Below the pieces are notes generated by a model, which worked only from the letters and a program-made list of their open reading frames with translations, was not told where the DNA came from and did no database searches. A stretch of DNA of 11,229 bases from an uncultured Lachnospiraceae bacterium. Its GTDB lineage: Bacteria > Bacillota > Clostridia > Lachnospirales > Lachnospiraceae. Below are positions 1 to 5,974 of this stretch, one piece after another. Location: NCBI GenBank assembly GCA_937915975.1, contig CALGGL010000196.1, forward strand, positions 1 through 11,229. The letters are read 5' to 3'. Each line of letters starts with the position of its first letter. Position 1 is the stretch's first letter. The translations under genes and the position numbers were made by a program.

Positions 1-107
1 TCTATAACCTTATCCTTCCTCGGAGATATACCTGTTGTCTCAAGGTCGAACACAACATAATCCGGCACATATTTATTAATCCTTTTTCCTCTTTTATCAG
101 AGAGCAT
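1..107 (-). CDS. DnaQ-like DEDDh 3'-5' exonuclease, N-terminal fragment
   Basis: Only the first 35 codons are inside the window; the gene continues off the left edge. After a short basic leader (MLSDKRGKR) comes the segment VVFDLETTGISP. This is the Exo I motif of the DnaQ/DNA polymerase III epsilon family, in which the Asp and Glu of DLET bind the catalytic metal ions. The start is the ATG at 107, with AAGGA about 9 bases upstream. It begins 24 bases after the stop of the EAL gene and is probably cotranscribed with it. The family assignment rests on one motif. With the rest unseen I cannot tell a stand-alone exonuclease from an epsilon subunit, a PolC-like protein or a DinG-type fusion. Confidence 0.75.
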   Translation of the reverse strand, partial: MLSDKRGKRINKYVPDYVVFDLETTGISPRKDKVI

Positions 108-131
108 ATCTGTTTATCCTTTATAAAAAAC

Positions 132-1790
132 TTATCCTGCCACAAATTCCATTGATAAAAATTCATCTAATGGTACAGGCTTTGAGTAATAATATCCCTG
201 CAAAGAGCTTACCTTGTACTGCTTAAGGAAATCCTTCATCTCAGCGGTTTCAACGCCTTCAACGCATACCTCGGCAGAGAATGCATCCGCAAGATCCGAT
301 ATAAATCTTACGGTATTCTGGTCAGCCATACTCTTTTCAACGTCCTTAACATATTCACGGTCAATCTTAACGGTATCAACCGGAAGCTCACGTAAGATAC
401 CGAGAGATGCGTAGCCTGTTCCAAAATCATCAAGGGCAATCTTAATACCGTAATCCCTGAATATGTTTACCATATCCTTAAGAATCTCTATATCCAGTAG
501 TCGGCATCTTTCGGTTATCTCAAGGCAAAGGTTTTCAGGCGGAAATTCCGTTTCCTTAAGAAGCTCCAATACTTCTTCGATAAATCCGTCCTTTTCAAGC
601 TGTGCATAGGAAAGATTTACATTCATAATCATATCAGGATATTTTTCGAGAAATTTCTTTCCGTCAGTCATAGCCTGTTTTAAAATCCACTTACCAAGCT
701 TAGGGAAAAGTGAATCCTGCTCAAGCACAGGTATAAACTGGTTCGGAGGAACGGTTCCGTAGGTATCACTCTTCCATCTTACAAGTGCCTCCATACCCTT
801 TAAGCTTTCCGAATCCGCATGCATTATAGGCTGATAACAAAGATAAAATCCGTTACAATCCTCGGAAACATTATTACGGATAACATTAATCTTTTCAATT
901 GCCTTACGATTATCATGAGAAATCATATCATGGAAGATAACCAGATCTCCCATCTTACGATTCTTGGATTCACTGTATGCAAACTTAAGACAGGAATAAA
1001 CCGTCTTATCGGTTATATCAAAGTTATCGACTATAACAAGACCACCGTTTAAAGAAAGGCTTATATGCTCACCGTCAACATAAAAGTCGTGACTCACCTC
1101 ATCCTTAAGCTCATTATAAATATCAGCCACCTGACCGGAATTAAGTGTACGGCTTACAACCACCATCTTGGTTCCGTCCATACGATAGCAGGCTCCTGTA
1201 TTTGCAAATTTCTTTTGAAGAAGTCTTCCCAGCTGCTGTAAAATTCTGTTGCCAAAGGTATATCCGTATACATCATTCAGATTTGAAAAGCCCGATATAC
1301 CTATCTGGAGAATAACCGCATCATCACGCTTCCAGAACATCGCCCTTAAATCTTCAAAGAATCCGTATAAGGTACGAAGTCCCGTAACATTATCTATATA
1401 GCTCTTAAGTCCGTGATTTTTAATGGCTCCGGCAAAATAATGTGGTCTTCCCTCCGGATCACGGATTACAACACCTCTGCAGGTACATACTACATAATTG
1501 CCGTCACGGGTTCTGGCACGATACTGCATATCATGTCCGCTATCCTCACCCGAAAAAATCATATCTATACTATGATGATAATCCTCTCTATCTTCAGGAT
1601 GAATATGATCCTCCCATATCGCTCCGGCATTTTCCATATATTCATTTGGCAATCCAAAATAATTAACCGCACTCTTTGACCATCTTGAAACATCAACAGT
1701 CATATCACAAAGATACACATAGGTACCTTCCGCGACTACCGAAAATGCCTCAAAAAGCTCATCAAGCTTTATCTTTCTTTCATTATCCAT
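132..1790 (-). CDS. PAS-GGDEF(degenerate)-EAL cyclic-di-GMP phosphodiesterase
   Basis: This predicted cytoplasmic signalling protein hydrolyses the second messenger cyclic di-GMP; no membrane segment is visible. Residue numbers here are for the 552-residue product. A PAS fold covers about 10-128 (HPED near 65). A GGDEF-like domain covers about 130-290, but the signature loop reads RMDGTKM instead of RYGGDEF, so cyclase activity is not expected. An EAL domain fills about 305-545 and keeps the metal and catalytic residues: Glu in EALVRW (334), Asn in MNVNLS, Glu in LEITE, both Asp of LDDFGTG (454-455), Lys in VKID (475), Glu in CVEGVE and Gln in LQGYYYSKP. The ATG at 1790 is chosen because GAGAGG lies 7 bases upstream; a TTG five codons earlier has no such site. 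The PAS and dead GGDEF domains are probably sensory or regulatory. The likely net effect is to lower c-di-GMP. Confidence 0.93.
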   Translation of the reverse strand: MDNERKIKLDELFEAFSVVAEGTYVYLCDMTVDVSRWSKSAVNYFGLPNEYMENAGAIWEDHIHPEDREDYHHSIDMIFSGEDSGHDMQYRARTRDGNYVVCTCRGVVIRDPEGRPHYFAGAIKNHGLKSYIDNVTGLRTLYGFFEDLRAMFWKRDDAVILQIGISGFSNLNDVYGYTFGNRILQQLGRLLQKKFANTGACYRMDGTKMVVVSRTLNSGQVADIYNELKDEVSHDFYVDGEHISLSLNGGLVIVDNFDITDKTVYSCLKFAYSESKNRKMGDLVIFHDMISHDNRKAIEKINVIRNNVSEDCNGFYLCYQPIMHADSESLKGMEALVRWKSDTYGTVPPNQFIPVLEQDSLFPKLGKWILKQAMTDGKKFLEKYPDMIMNVNLSYAQLEKDGFIEEVLELLKETEFPPENLCLEITERCRLLDIEILKDMVNIFRDYGIKIALDDFGTGYASLGILRELPVDTVKIDREYVKDVEKSMADQNTVRFISDLADAFSAEVCVEGVETAEMKDFLKQYKVSSLQGYYYSKPVPLDEFLSMEFVAG

Positions 1791-1797
1791 CGCACAG

Positions 1798-1803
1798 CCT
1801 CTC
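1798..1803 (-). promoter_or_regulatory. Ribosome binding site deciding the EAL gene start
   Basis: Minus-strand GAGAGG sits 7 bases before the ATG at 1790. It supports that start over the in-frame TTG at 1805, which would overlap this site. Confidence 0.6.
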
Positions 1804-1894
1804 AATCCCCATAATTCTTTTCAAAAATATATAATAAACAAAATATAATCACGCTGTTTTCATTAAAATAAAAAACACTAAAAACCTATTATTT

Positions 1895-1923
1895 ATTATA
1901 AACGAAAAGTGAGATAATTAAAA
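1895..1923 (-). promoter_or_regulatory. Possible promoter of the EAL gene
   Basis: A perfect minus-strand TATAAT lies at 1900-1895. The hexamer 17 bases upstream is TTTTAA, a poor -35 box. The leader would be about 100 bases of AT-rich sequence. A second weaker candidate is TGATTATAT near 1845-1855. The gap 1791-1999 contains no clear terminator for the MATE gene; a short inverted repeat, TTCCAA-CC-TTGGAA, lies at about 1939-1952 without a proper U tract. Confidence 0.35.
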
Positions 1924-1999
1924 GGTTTTTTTGACTTTTTTCCAAGGTTGGAACGAATAATGTCACGTTGGTGTTTGTAATTGTGTTTTTATGGTGATT

Positions 2000-3406
2000 T
2001 TATGGCATTTTTTGTGCGTGCTGCAATTCTTTAAAGGTTTTTAAAATGAAGTATAACGCAATCAAAAATGCAAGCACATCAGAAACAGGCATAGAATAAA
2101 GCACTCCGTCAAGTCCGAAAAATCTTGGAAGTAAAAGAGCAAAGCCCACACCGAAAATAATTTCTCTCGCCATGGATATTATGGTTGATTCCTTTGCCTT
2201 GCCTACTGCCTGAAGGAAAATAAATGTACCCTTGTTTATGGTTGCAAGCACCATCATACACAGATAAATCCTAAAGGATTTGACAGCAAAATCCGTATAA
2301 TAAACACTTTCATTTGAGGCACCGAATATTCCGATAAGAAATCTCGGAAATGCTTCGACTATCAAAAGCGATACAGCGCCGAGTATAGCTTCACATTTTA
2401 AGAGAAGCTTAAACAATTCCTTAACTCTGTCTTTTCTTCCCGCACCAACATTGTATCCGACAACCGGTATGCAGCCTGCTGCCATACCCACGGCTATTGA
2501 TATAACTATCTGGAAGAATTTCATTACAATGCCTACGACTGCCATCGGAATCTGGGCATACCGGCTCTGACCGAATATCTCATCCATGGCTCCGTACTTT
2601 CTTATCATATTGTTGATAGCTGCCATAGCTGCCACAAGAGATATCTGAGAAAGCAGCGATGTGATACCCAGAGGTATAAATCTTTTAATCAACCGTCCGT
2701 TTAATCTAAAACTTCCCTTATCAAGCTTAATTTCTTTCATGTGTATAAGATACCAAACGGAAAGAACAGCAGTAACTATCTGTCCCATATCAGTGGCAAT
2801 CGCTGCACCCATCATACCCCACTTGGTTCCGTATATAAAAATCGGGTCAAAAATGATATTTACGACTGCACCGATAACCGTTGATGCCATCGCAAATTTA
2901 GGACTTCCATCGGAACGTATAACAGGATTCATCGCCTGACCAAACACATAAAAAGGAATTCCTAATGTTATCCAAAAGAAATATTCCTTGGATTCCTTAA
3001 AGGTTTCCTCATTCACCCTTCCGCCAAACATACTTATTATCCGGGTCTGAAATATAAGATAGATAAGCATGATAACTACACCGGTTATAACGCTTAATGT
3101 AACAGCACTTCCCACACTCTTTCTTGCATCCTCACGTCTATCCTGTCCCAGACAAATTGATGTAAATGCACATGCGCCGTCACCTATCATAACCGCAAAT
3201 GCAAGTGCCACAACCGTAAGCGGAAATACTACGGTATTTGCAGCATTTCCATAAGAGCCGAGATATGAAGCATTCGCTATAAAAAGCTGGTCGACAATAT
3301 TATAAAGCGCTGCCACAAGCAAAGATATAATACAAGGTATGGCATACATCCTCATAAGCTTACCCGGCTTTTCGGTTTCCAAAAATCGATTACTTTTTTC
3401 TTCCAT
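2000..3406 (-). CDS. MATE family multidrug efflux transporter
   Basis: This integral membrane exporter of 468 residues has about 12 hydrophobic segments in two halves, the usual MATE length and layout. The N-terminal half carries typical family sequence: LVAALYNIVDQLFIA around 30-45 (first helix with the conserved N..D), and GDGACAFTSICLGQDR around 74-90. The second half starts near RFIPLGITSLLSQIS. MATE proteins expel drugs and other organic cations by sodium or proton antiport; the substrate cannot be read from sequence. The start ATG has an excellent Shine-Dalgarno site, AAGGAGG, at 3420-3414. It is preceded by its own promoter and a structured leader, so it appears to be expressed separately and possibly conditionally. 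There is no adjacent MarR-type regulator. The closest named group is probably the MepA/NorM-like bacterial MATE proteins. Confidence 0.93.
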   Translation of the reverse strand: MEEKSNRFLETEKPGKLMRMYAIPCIISLLVAALYNIVDQLFIANASYLGSYGNAANTVVFPLTVVALAFAVMIGDGACAFTSICLGQDRREDARKSVGSAVTLSVITGVVIMLIYLIFQTRIISMFGGRVNEETFKESKEYFFWITLGIPFYVFGQAMNPVIRSDGSPKFAMASTVIGAVVNIIFDPIFIYGTKWGMMGAAIATDMGQIVTAVLSVWYLIHMKEIKLDKGSFRLNGRLIKRFIPLGITSLLSQISLVAAMAAINNMIRKYGAMDEIFGQSRYAQIPMAVVGIVMKFFQIVISIAVGMAAGCIPVVGYNVGAGRKDRVKELFKLLLKCEAILGAVSLLIVEAFPRFLIGIFGASNESVYYTDFAVKSFRIYLCMMVLATINKGTFIFLQAVGKAKESTIISMAREIIFGVGFALLLPRFFGLDGVLYSMPVSDVLAFLIALYFILKTFKELQHAQKMP

Positions 3407-3550
3407 GATACTTCCTCCTTAATCATCAAGCCCTAAAAAAGGGCATAAAAAAAGCACAACGGAGATATCTTCCAATGGAGTTATAAGTCTTCCAACCGGT
3501 GAAACATCTCAATCATGCTGTTCACGTCATATATATTTAATTTTCAAGCC
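3407..3550 (-). promoter_or_regulatory. Structured 5' leader of the MATE gene, possible attenuator
   Basis: About 145 bases separate the predicted transcription start (near 3550) from the ATG. The minus strand shows, in order: a CACG...CGTG pairing; an 11-codon open frame (3516-3481, MIEMFHRLEDL, no clear ribosome site); two related segments each with TTGGAAGA followed by CTCC (3495-3477 and 3475-3461); GTTGTGC followed by seven T's (3453-3447); a GCCC-loop-GGGC hairpin (3444-3430); and then the AAGGAGG ribosome site. A CACCGG segment can pair with CCGTTGTG just before the T run, which would make a weak terminator. The CTCC segments could also pair with the ribosome site. I do not match it to a named riboswitch class. 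Structure and function are inference. Confidence 0.4.
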
Positions 3551-3556
3551 TCGTGT

Positions 3557-3586
3557 ATTCTACAATAAAAAAAACAAAAAAGTCAA
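3557..3586 (-). promoter_or_regulatory. Sigma-A promoter of the MATE gene
   Basis: The minus strand has TTGACT (3586-3581), an 18-base T-rich spacer, and TAGAAT (3562-3557). Each hexamer is one mismatch from consensus. Transcription would begin near 3550. The promoter lies directly after the 3601-3686 hairpin. Confidence 0.7.
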
Positions 3587-3600
3587 GAAAAAAATCAAAT

Positions 3601-3686
3601 GTTTCAGATTGCTTAATATCAGGTACTCGCATAGCACGTTGTCACTTAACGCTATGCTAAGCACCTGATATTAAGCAATCTGAAAC
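3601..3686 (-). repeat. 86-bp long palindromic hairpin element
   Basis: The outer arms 3601-3624 and 3663-3686 are a perfect 24-bp inverted repeat. After a small asymmetric internal loop, an inner stem forms: GCATAG (3629-3634) with CTATGC (3652-3657), a CA bulge, then CGTT (3637-3640) with AACG (3648-3651), closing a 7-base loop. On the minus strand the hairpin begins 10 bases past the stop of the upstream gene. It is followed after a few bases by a run of seven T's, so it could end that transcript. It is far longer and more AT-rich than ordinary intrinsic terminators here (compare 4510-4536). I saw no target-site duplication and no second copy in the window. It may be a terminator, a REP/MITE-like palindrome or a small RNA. 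Confidence 0.85.
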
Positions 3687-3695
3687 GCATAGGTT

Positions 3696-4439
3696 CTACC
3701 TCTTCTGATATTGTTTTTTATATTGGCAGGTTTTGTCCTTGCAATTAATACATTTCAGGTTTTGGTTTGAGCCCTCCCAAAATCTCTCCGGATGCTTTGT
3801 ATATGTAATTTCCCATTTTATAAGAACAACCACTGCAGTAAAGAACAGACTCCAGCAAAAGAAGTTTTTAATAAAAAGCATCGGAGTAAACATCATAAAA
3901 TGTCCCCAGTCATAAATTCTGCAATTTACGCAGCACTTATTTTTCATAATATTGGACTGAAACGGACAATAAAAAAGTATGCATATATAATCGCTCAAAA
4001 AATAAAATGCAGAAAGCAAAAAAAGCTCTGATTCTTCAATAATATCATTCAGATAAAGAAAAGCCCAAAATGCATTAAATATTAACCATACCAGCATAAC
4101 AGTCCATGCCTTTTTGTTCTGTTCCTGAACAAATCTTAAAAGCTCAAGCTCGTCATGTTTTTCTACCGGCTCATAGTTTTCTTCCTTCATCTTAAGCCAT
4201 GCCATGGTTCTTGCCTGCGTCTTGGCAGGGAGCAGATGAAAGAGCATTATGCACATAAAAATTCCCCATACGATATGAAGCGGAGTAACTCCGAAGAATC
4301 CAAAGGGCTTACTTAAAAATTCCGTTATCCATTTTCTGTCTATGATATAAAGAATAAGGACACTTCCGAAGATAAGTATCCTGCACAGAAACTTCAAGGT
4401 ATATTTAATTAGCTTGGGAGTGAATTCAATTTTGTTCAT
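3696..4439 (-). CDS. Cysteine-rich polytopic membrane protein of unknown function
   Basis: I do not recognise a characterised family for this 247-residue protein. About five hydrophobic segments are visible (near 18-33, 54-70, 111-130, 139-157 and 193-209), with a charged stretch at 72-110. Two cysteine groups stand out: C158, C169, C170 and C173 in a CP..., CCVNC arrangement after the fourth segment, and C230, C233 and C238 (CINCKDKTC) in the basic C-terminal tail. If the topology puts both on the same face they could form a metal or Fe-S site. That is inference. Other striking motifs are YDWGHFMMFTP (176-186) and HPERFWEGSN (216-225). The ATG at 4439 has AGAAGGAA about 8 bases upstream. It has its own promoter after the terminator of the MazF-like gene, so it is probably not part of that unit. 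Confidence 0.85.
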   Translation of the reverse strand: MNKIEFTPKLIKYTLKFLCRILIFGSVLILYIIDRKWITEFLSKPFGFFGVTPLHIVWGIFMCIMLFHLLPAKTQARTMAWLKMKEENYEPVEKHDELELLRFVQEQNKKAWTVMLVWLIFNAFWAFLYLNDIIEESELFLLSAFYFLSDYICILFYCPFQSNIMKNKCCVNCRIYDWGHFMMFTPMLFIKNFFCWSLFFTAVVVLIKWEITYTKHPERFWEGSNQNLKCINCKDKTCQYKKQYQKR

Positions 4440-4465
4440 TAATGAATTTCCTTCTTTTACAATAC

Positions 4466-4494
4466 ATTATTTATATAACTTTTCATTTTTTCAA
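4466..4494 (-). promoter_or_regulatory. Predicted promoter of the cysteine-rich membrane protein gene
   Basis: The minus strand has TTGAAA (4494-4489), a 17-base spacer and AATAAT (4471-4466), each one mismatch from consensus. It lies between the upstream terminator and the gene start, which fits an independent transcription unit. Confidence 0.5.
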
Positions 4495-4509
4495 TTACAC
4501 AATGACAAT

Positions 4510-4536
4510 AAAAAGCTCCTACATAAAGTAGGAGCC
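4510..4536 (-). terminator. Intrinsic terminator of the MazF-like transcription unit
   Basis: On the minus strand GCTCCTAC (4535-4528) pairs perfectly with GTAGGAGC (4522-4515) around a TTTAT loop and is followed by TTTTT (4514-4510). The orientation ends transcripts coming from the MazF-like gene and the downstream repeats. Confidence 0.88.
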
Positions 4537-4607
4537 TACCGACGAATCGCCAAATTCATCATAACTGAATTACAAATACCGAACGGTTGCCAAACCAATC
4601 ATAACTG
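4537..4607 (-). repeat. Two imperfect direct repeats, 40-nt period, between toxin-like gene and terminator
   Basis: Copy 1 is 4607-4577 and copy 2 is 4567-4537. Both begin CAGTTATGAT, share TTTGGC and end TCGGTA; 23 of 31 aligned positions match. Each copy can form a small hairpin before its end (ACCGTTCGGT in copy 1; CGA-TTCG-TCG in copy 2). They start 11 bases after the stop codon of the MazF-like gene, and the terminator stem begins immediately after copy 2, so they should be part of its transcript. They may be a functional RNA, for instance an antitoxin-like or regulatory RNA, or just decayed duplicated sequence. Confidence 0.7.
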
Positions 4608-4618
4608 TATAAAACTTT

Positions 4619-5200
4619 TCATTTATTCCCTTTATACATAAGCAATTGCTCTTTTAAATAATCAACTTTACCATTTAGTGAATCAATAATGTTATCTTTC
4701 TTTTTAAGCATATCACTTAGTCCAAAAATATTCAATATTTTTTTATCAACTTCCTTCATTTCATCCTTTAAGATGCATAGTTTGTTTGAAACAATTCTTT
4801 CTTTTCCTATAGTTTTTATTTGACCTAAATCAATTGCTCCACATAAAACTTTAGTATTATCATTATCTTCATTATATGGATATTTATTTATTATCTCAAT
4901 TTGCAAATCAGGAATAGTTATGCTTCCAGAAGAAATAATGGCTACAATAAAAACCGGAGAATTAAAATTATATGAATTTGATTGTATAACAACAACCGGC
5001 CTAACTTTATTTTCCTCACTGCCAATATTTTCTCCCAAATCAACAAAATATACTTCCCCTCGCTTAACAGTCCATCTTCTTTGATTTTTCTTCTCAAATG
5101 AATAGTATAATTTTTGAGCACTCCATCTACTTATTTTTTGAGATTTAATCAAAATTTCTTTTTCATTTTGAGTCACTTTATCATCACTTCCAAATATCAT
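4619..5200 (-). CDS. MazF/PemK-family endoribonuclease toxin with extra N- and C-terminal segments
   Basis: Residues 45-160 of this 193-residue protein match the MazF/PemK fold: VKRGEVYFVDL (45-55), IGSEENKVRPVVVIQ (59-73), VAIISS (86-91) and LGQIKTIGKERI (125-136). Compared from memory with Bacillus subtilis MazF, the catalytic Arg, the Thr/Ser and the Gln correspond to R67, S90 and Q127, so activity as an mRNA-cleaving RNase is expected. MazF proteins are usually about 110-120 residues. This one adds a basic 44-residue N-terminal segment and a charged, probably coiled-coil tail (163-189). The ATG at 5200 has AGGA 8 bases upstream. No protein antitoxin gene lies next to it: the unit runs from its own operator/promoter to its own terminator. 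GC in 4681-5040 is 94/360 (26%), against about 42% in ybaK, suggesting recent transfer. It could alternatively belong to a stand-alone MazF-like family with a non-toxin role. Confidence 0.88.
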   Translation of the reverse strand: MIFGSDDKVTQNEKEILIKSQKISRWSAQKLYYSFEKKNQRRWTVKRGEVYFVDLGENIGSEENKVRPVVVIQSNSYNFNSPVFIVAIISSGSITIPDLQIEIINKYPYNEDNDNTKVLCGAIDLGQIKTIGKERIVSNKLCILKDEMKEVDKKILNIFGLSDMLKKKDNIIDSLNGKVDYLKEQLLMYKGNK

Positions 5201-5211
5201 TTATAAATTCC

Positions 5212-5244
5212 TGACAATGTCATTATATCACTTGACAATGTCAA
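5212..5244 (-). promoter_or_regulatory. Paired palindromic operators on the MazF-like gene promoter
   Basis: Two copies of the palindrome TGACAATGTCA occur at 5212-5222 and 5233-5243 (the latter extended to TTGACAATGTCAA, 5232-5244). Their centres are 21 bases apart, two helical turns. One copy fills the spacer between -35 and -10; the other abuts the -10 and overlaps the start of transcription. This is the geometry of a repressor dimer pair and is typical of autoregulated toxin-antitoxin units. The DNA-binding protein is not identifiable here. Confidence 0.75.
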
Positions 5245-5250
5245 TGTCAA
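5222..5250 (-). promoter_or_regulatory. Consensus sigma-A promoter of the MazF-like gene
   Basis: The minus strand has a perfect TTGACA (5250-5245), a 17-base spacer and a perfect TATAAT (5227-5222). Transcription would begin near 5215, giving a very short leader of about 15 bases. A promoter this strong in front of a toxin-like gene implies tight repression, consistent with the overlapping palindromes. Confidence 0.88.
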
Positions 5251-5293
5251 TGTTATTTTATAATGATGCAACGTACTTATATATTTTTTCATT

Positions 5294-5974
5294 TTAACCT
5301 GACTGCTTTTTCTTCATCCTCTGCCAGTTTATAAATCCATACAAATCATTTACAAGAAACATAATAAAGCATAGTACCATCGGAAGATACGATATACTTT
5401 CAAAGGATGCAAGTATCCATAAGATAATCAAAACAACATCATTGCCGGCATAAAAAAGCGCATAATAAGAGCTTCGTAAAAGTGTTAAAGAAGCAGCCAT
5501 AAAGCTCGTTGTTATGGATATTGTTGATACAATTAAATTCGGTGTGTCAAAACACTTTAGAATAAAATAAAATACAACTGTCACGGCAACGGCAAGCACT
5601 GAAAGAATTGTCCAAAGCTTAGGATTGGTATGTCTTACCTTTACTTCACCCTTTTGATAAGGATTTTTAATCCATGTAACAACTGCACCTGCAGCAATAG
5701 GTGCGGTCATTCCAAGATAGGTTATCATCTCGCCCCAGTATCTGAATTTGTAAGAAACTATCGCATAAAAAACAGCAAACACTACTGTCAAAAACTGTCC
5801 CAGTACATCTCCCTTTGCAACAAAGATAAGCGCCGTCACTCCTATAAGTGAAGCAGTAAGCGTAAGATATTCCTTGTTTTCAAAAGCAAAAAAAGAAACA
5901 AGTATTACAAGTACCGATACAAACCATATTAATTTTTCATACCATTTTAAACGTTTAACAGATTCAAAAATCAT
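5294..5974 (-). CDS. pnuC: PnuC-family nicotinamide riboside/NMN transporter
   Basis: This 226-residue membrane protein has about seven hydrophobic segments and the usual PnuC length. Family features are FVAKGDVLGQ (51-60), YRYW-type segment FRYWGEMITYLGM (77-89), a W-K-N after the next helix (101-103), FYAGNDVVLIILW (174-186) and the C-terminal VNDLYGFINW (208-217), ending in a basic KKK tail. PnuC proteins take up nicotinamide riboside by facilitated diffusion for NAD synthesis. Its ATG overlaps the ybaK stop by 11 bases (start 5974, ybaK ends 5964), so the two are probably translationally coupled. The pairing with ybaK has no obvious functional logic. No NadR/NrtR site or NAD riboswitch was seen upstream. 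The exact substrate could be another vitamin, since PnuT and PnuX are related. Confidence 0.82.
   Translation of the reverse strand: MIFESVKRLKWYEKLIWFVSVLVILVSFFAFENKEYLTLTASLIGVTALIFVAKGDVLGQFLTVVFAVFYAIVSYKFRYWGEMITYLGMTAPIAAGAVVTWIKNPYQKGEVKVRHTNPKLWTILSVLAVAVTVVFYFILKCFDTPNLIVSTISITTSFMAASLTLLRSSYYALFYAGNDVVLIILWILASFESISYLPMVLCFIMFLVNDLYGFINWQRMKKKQSG

Noticed and set aside
819..1679. Several plus-strand open frames of 74-88 codons opposite the EAL gene.
   Set aside because: They lie antisense to a strongly supported coding region, encode no recognisable domain and have no plausible ribosome site or promoter.
1936..1955. TTCCAA-CC-TTGGAA inverted repeat as a terminator for the MATE gene.
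   Set aside because: It has only six base pairs and a two-base loop, and on the minus strand it is followed by A's rather than T's. It might be a protein-binding site but has no partner copy.
3480..3560. Match of the MATE leader to a ykkC/guanidine riboswitch, suggested by an ACGAGG string.
   Set aside because: Only the short ACGAGG string is present; the surrounding conserved stems of guanidine-I or the paired hairpins of mini-ykkC are not visible.
4537..4607. The pair of direct repeats as a small CRISPR array.
   Set aside because: There are only two diverged copies, the gap between them is 9 bases, and no cas genes are nearby.
4537..4618. Chained tiny frames after the toxin-like gene: MKSFIQL, then MIGLATVRYL overlapping by ATGA, then MMNLAIRR.
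   Set aside because: They have no ribosome sites. The peptide similarity follows from the DNA repeat itself, and substitutions are not biased to third codon positions.
5197..5292. A 31-codon minus-strand frame beginning MKKYISTLHH whose TGA overlaps the ATG of the MazF-like gene, looking like a coupled antitoxin.
   Set aside because: The promoter hexamers and both operator palindromes lie inside it, so the main transcript would not contain its start. Its Thr-Leu repeats simply come from the repeated TTGACA. It has only a weak ribosome site. It remains a remote possibility if transcription enters from pnuC.
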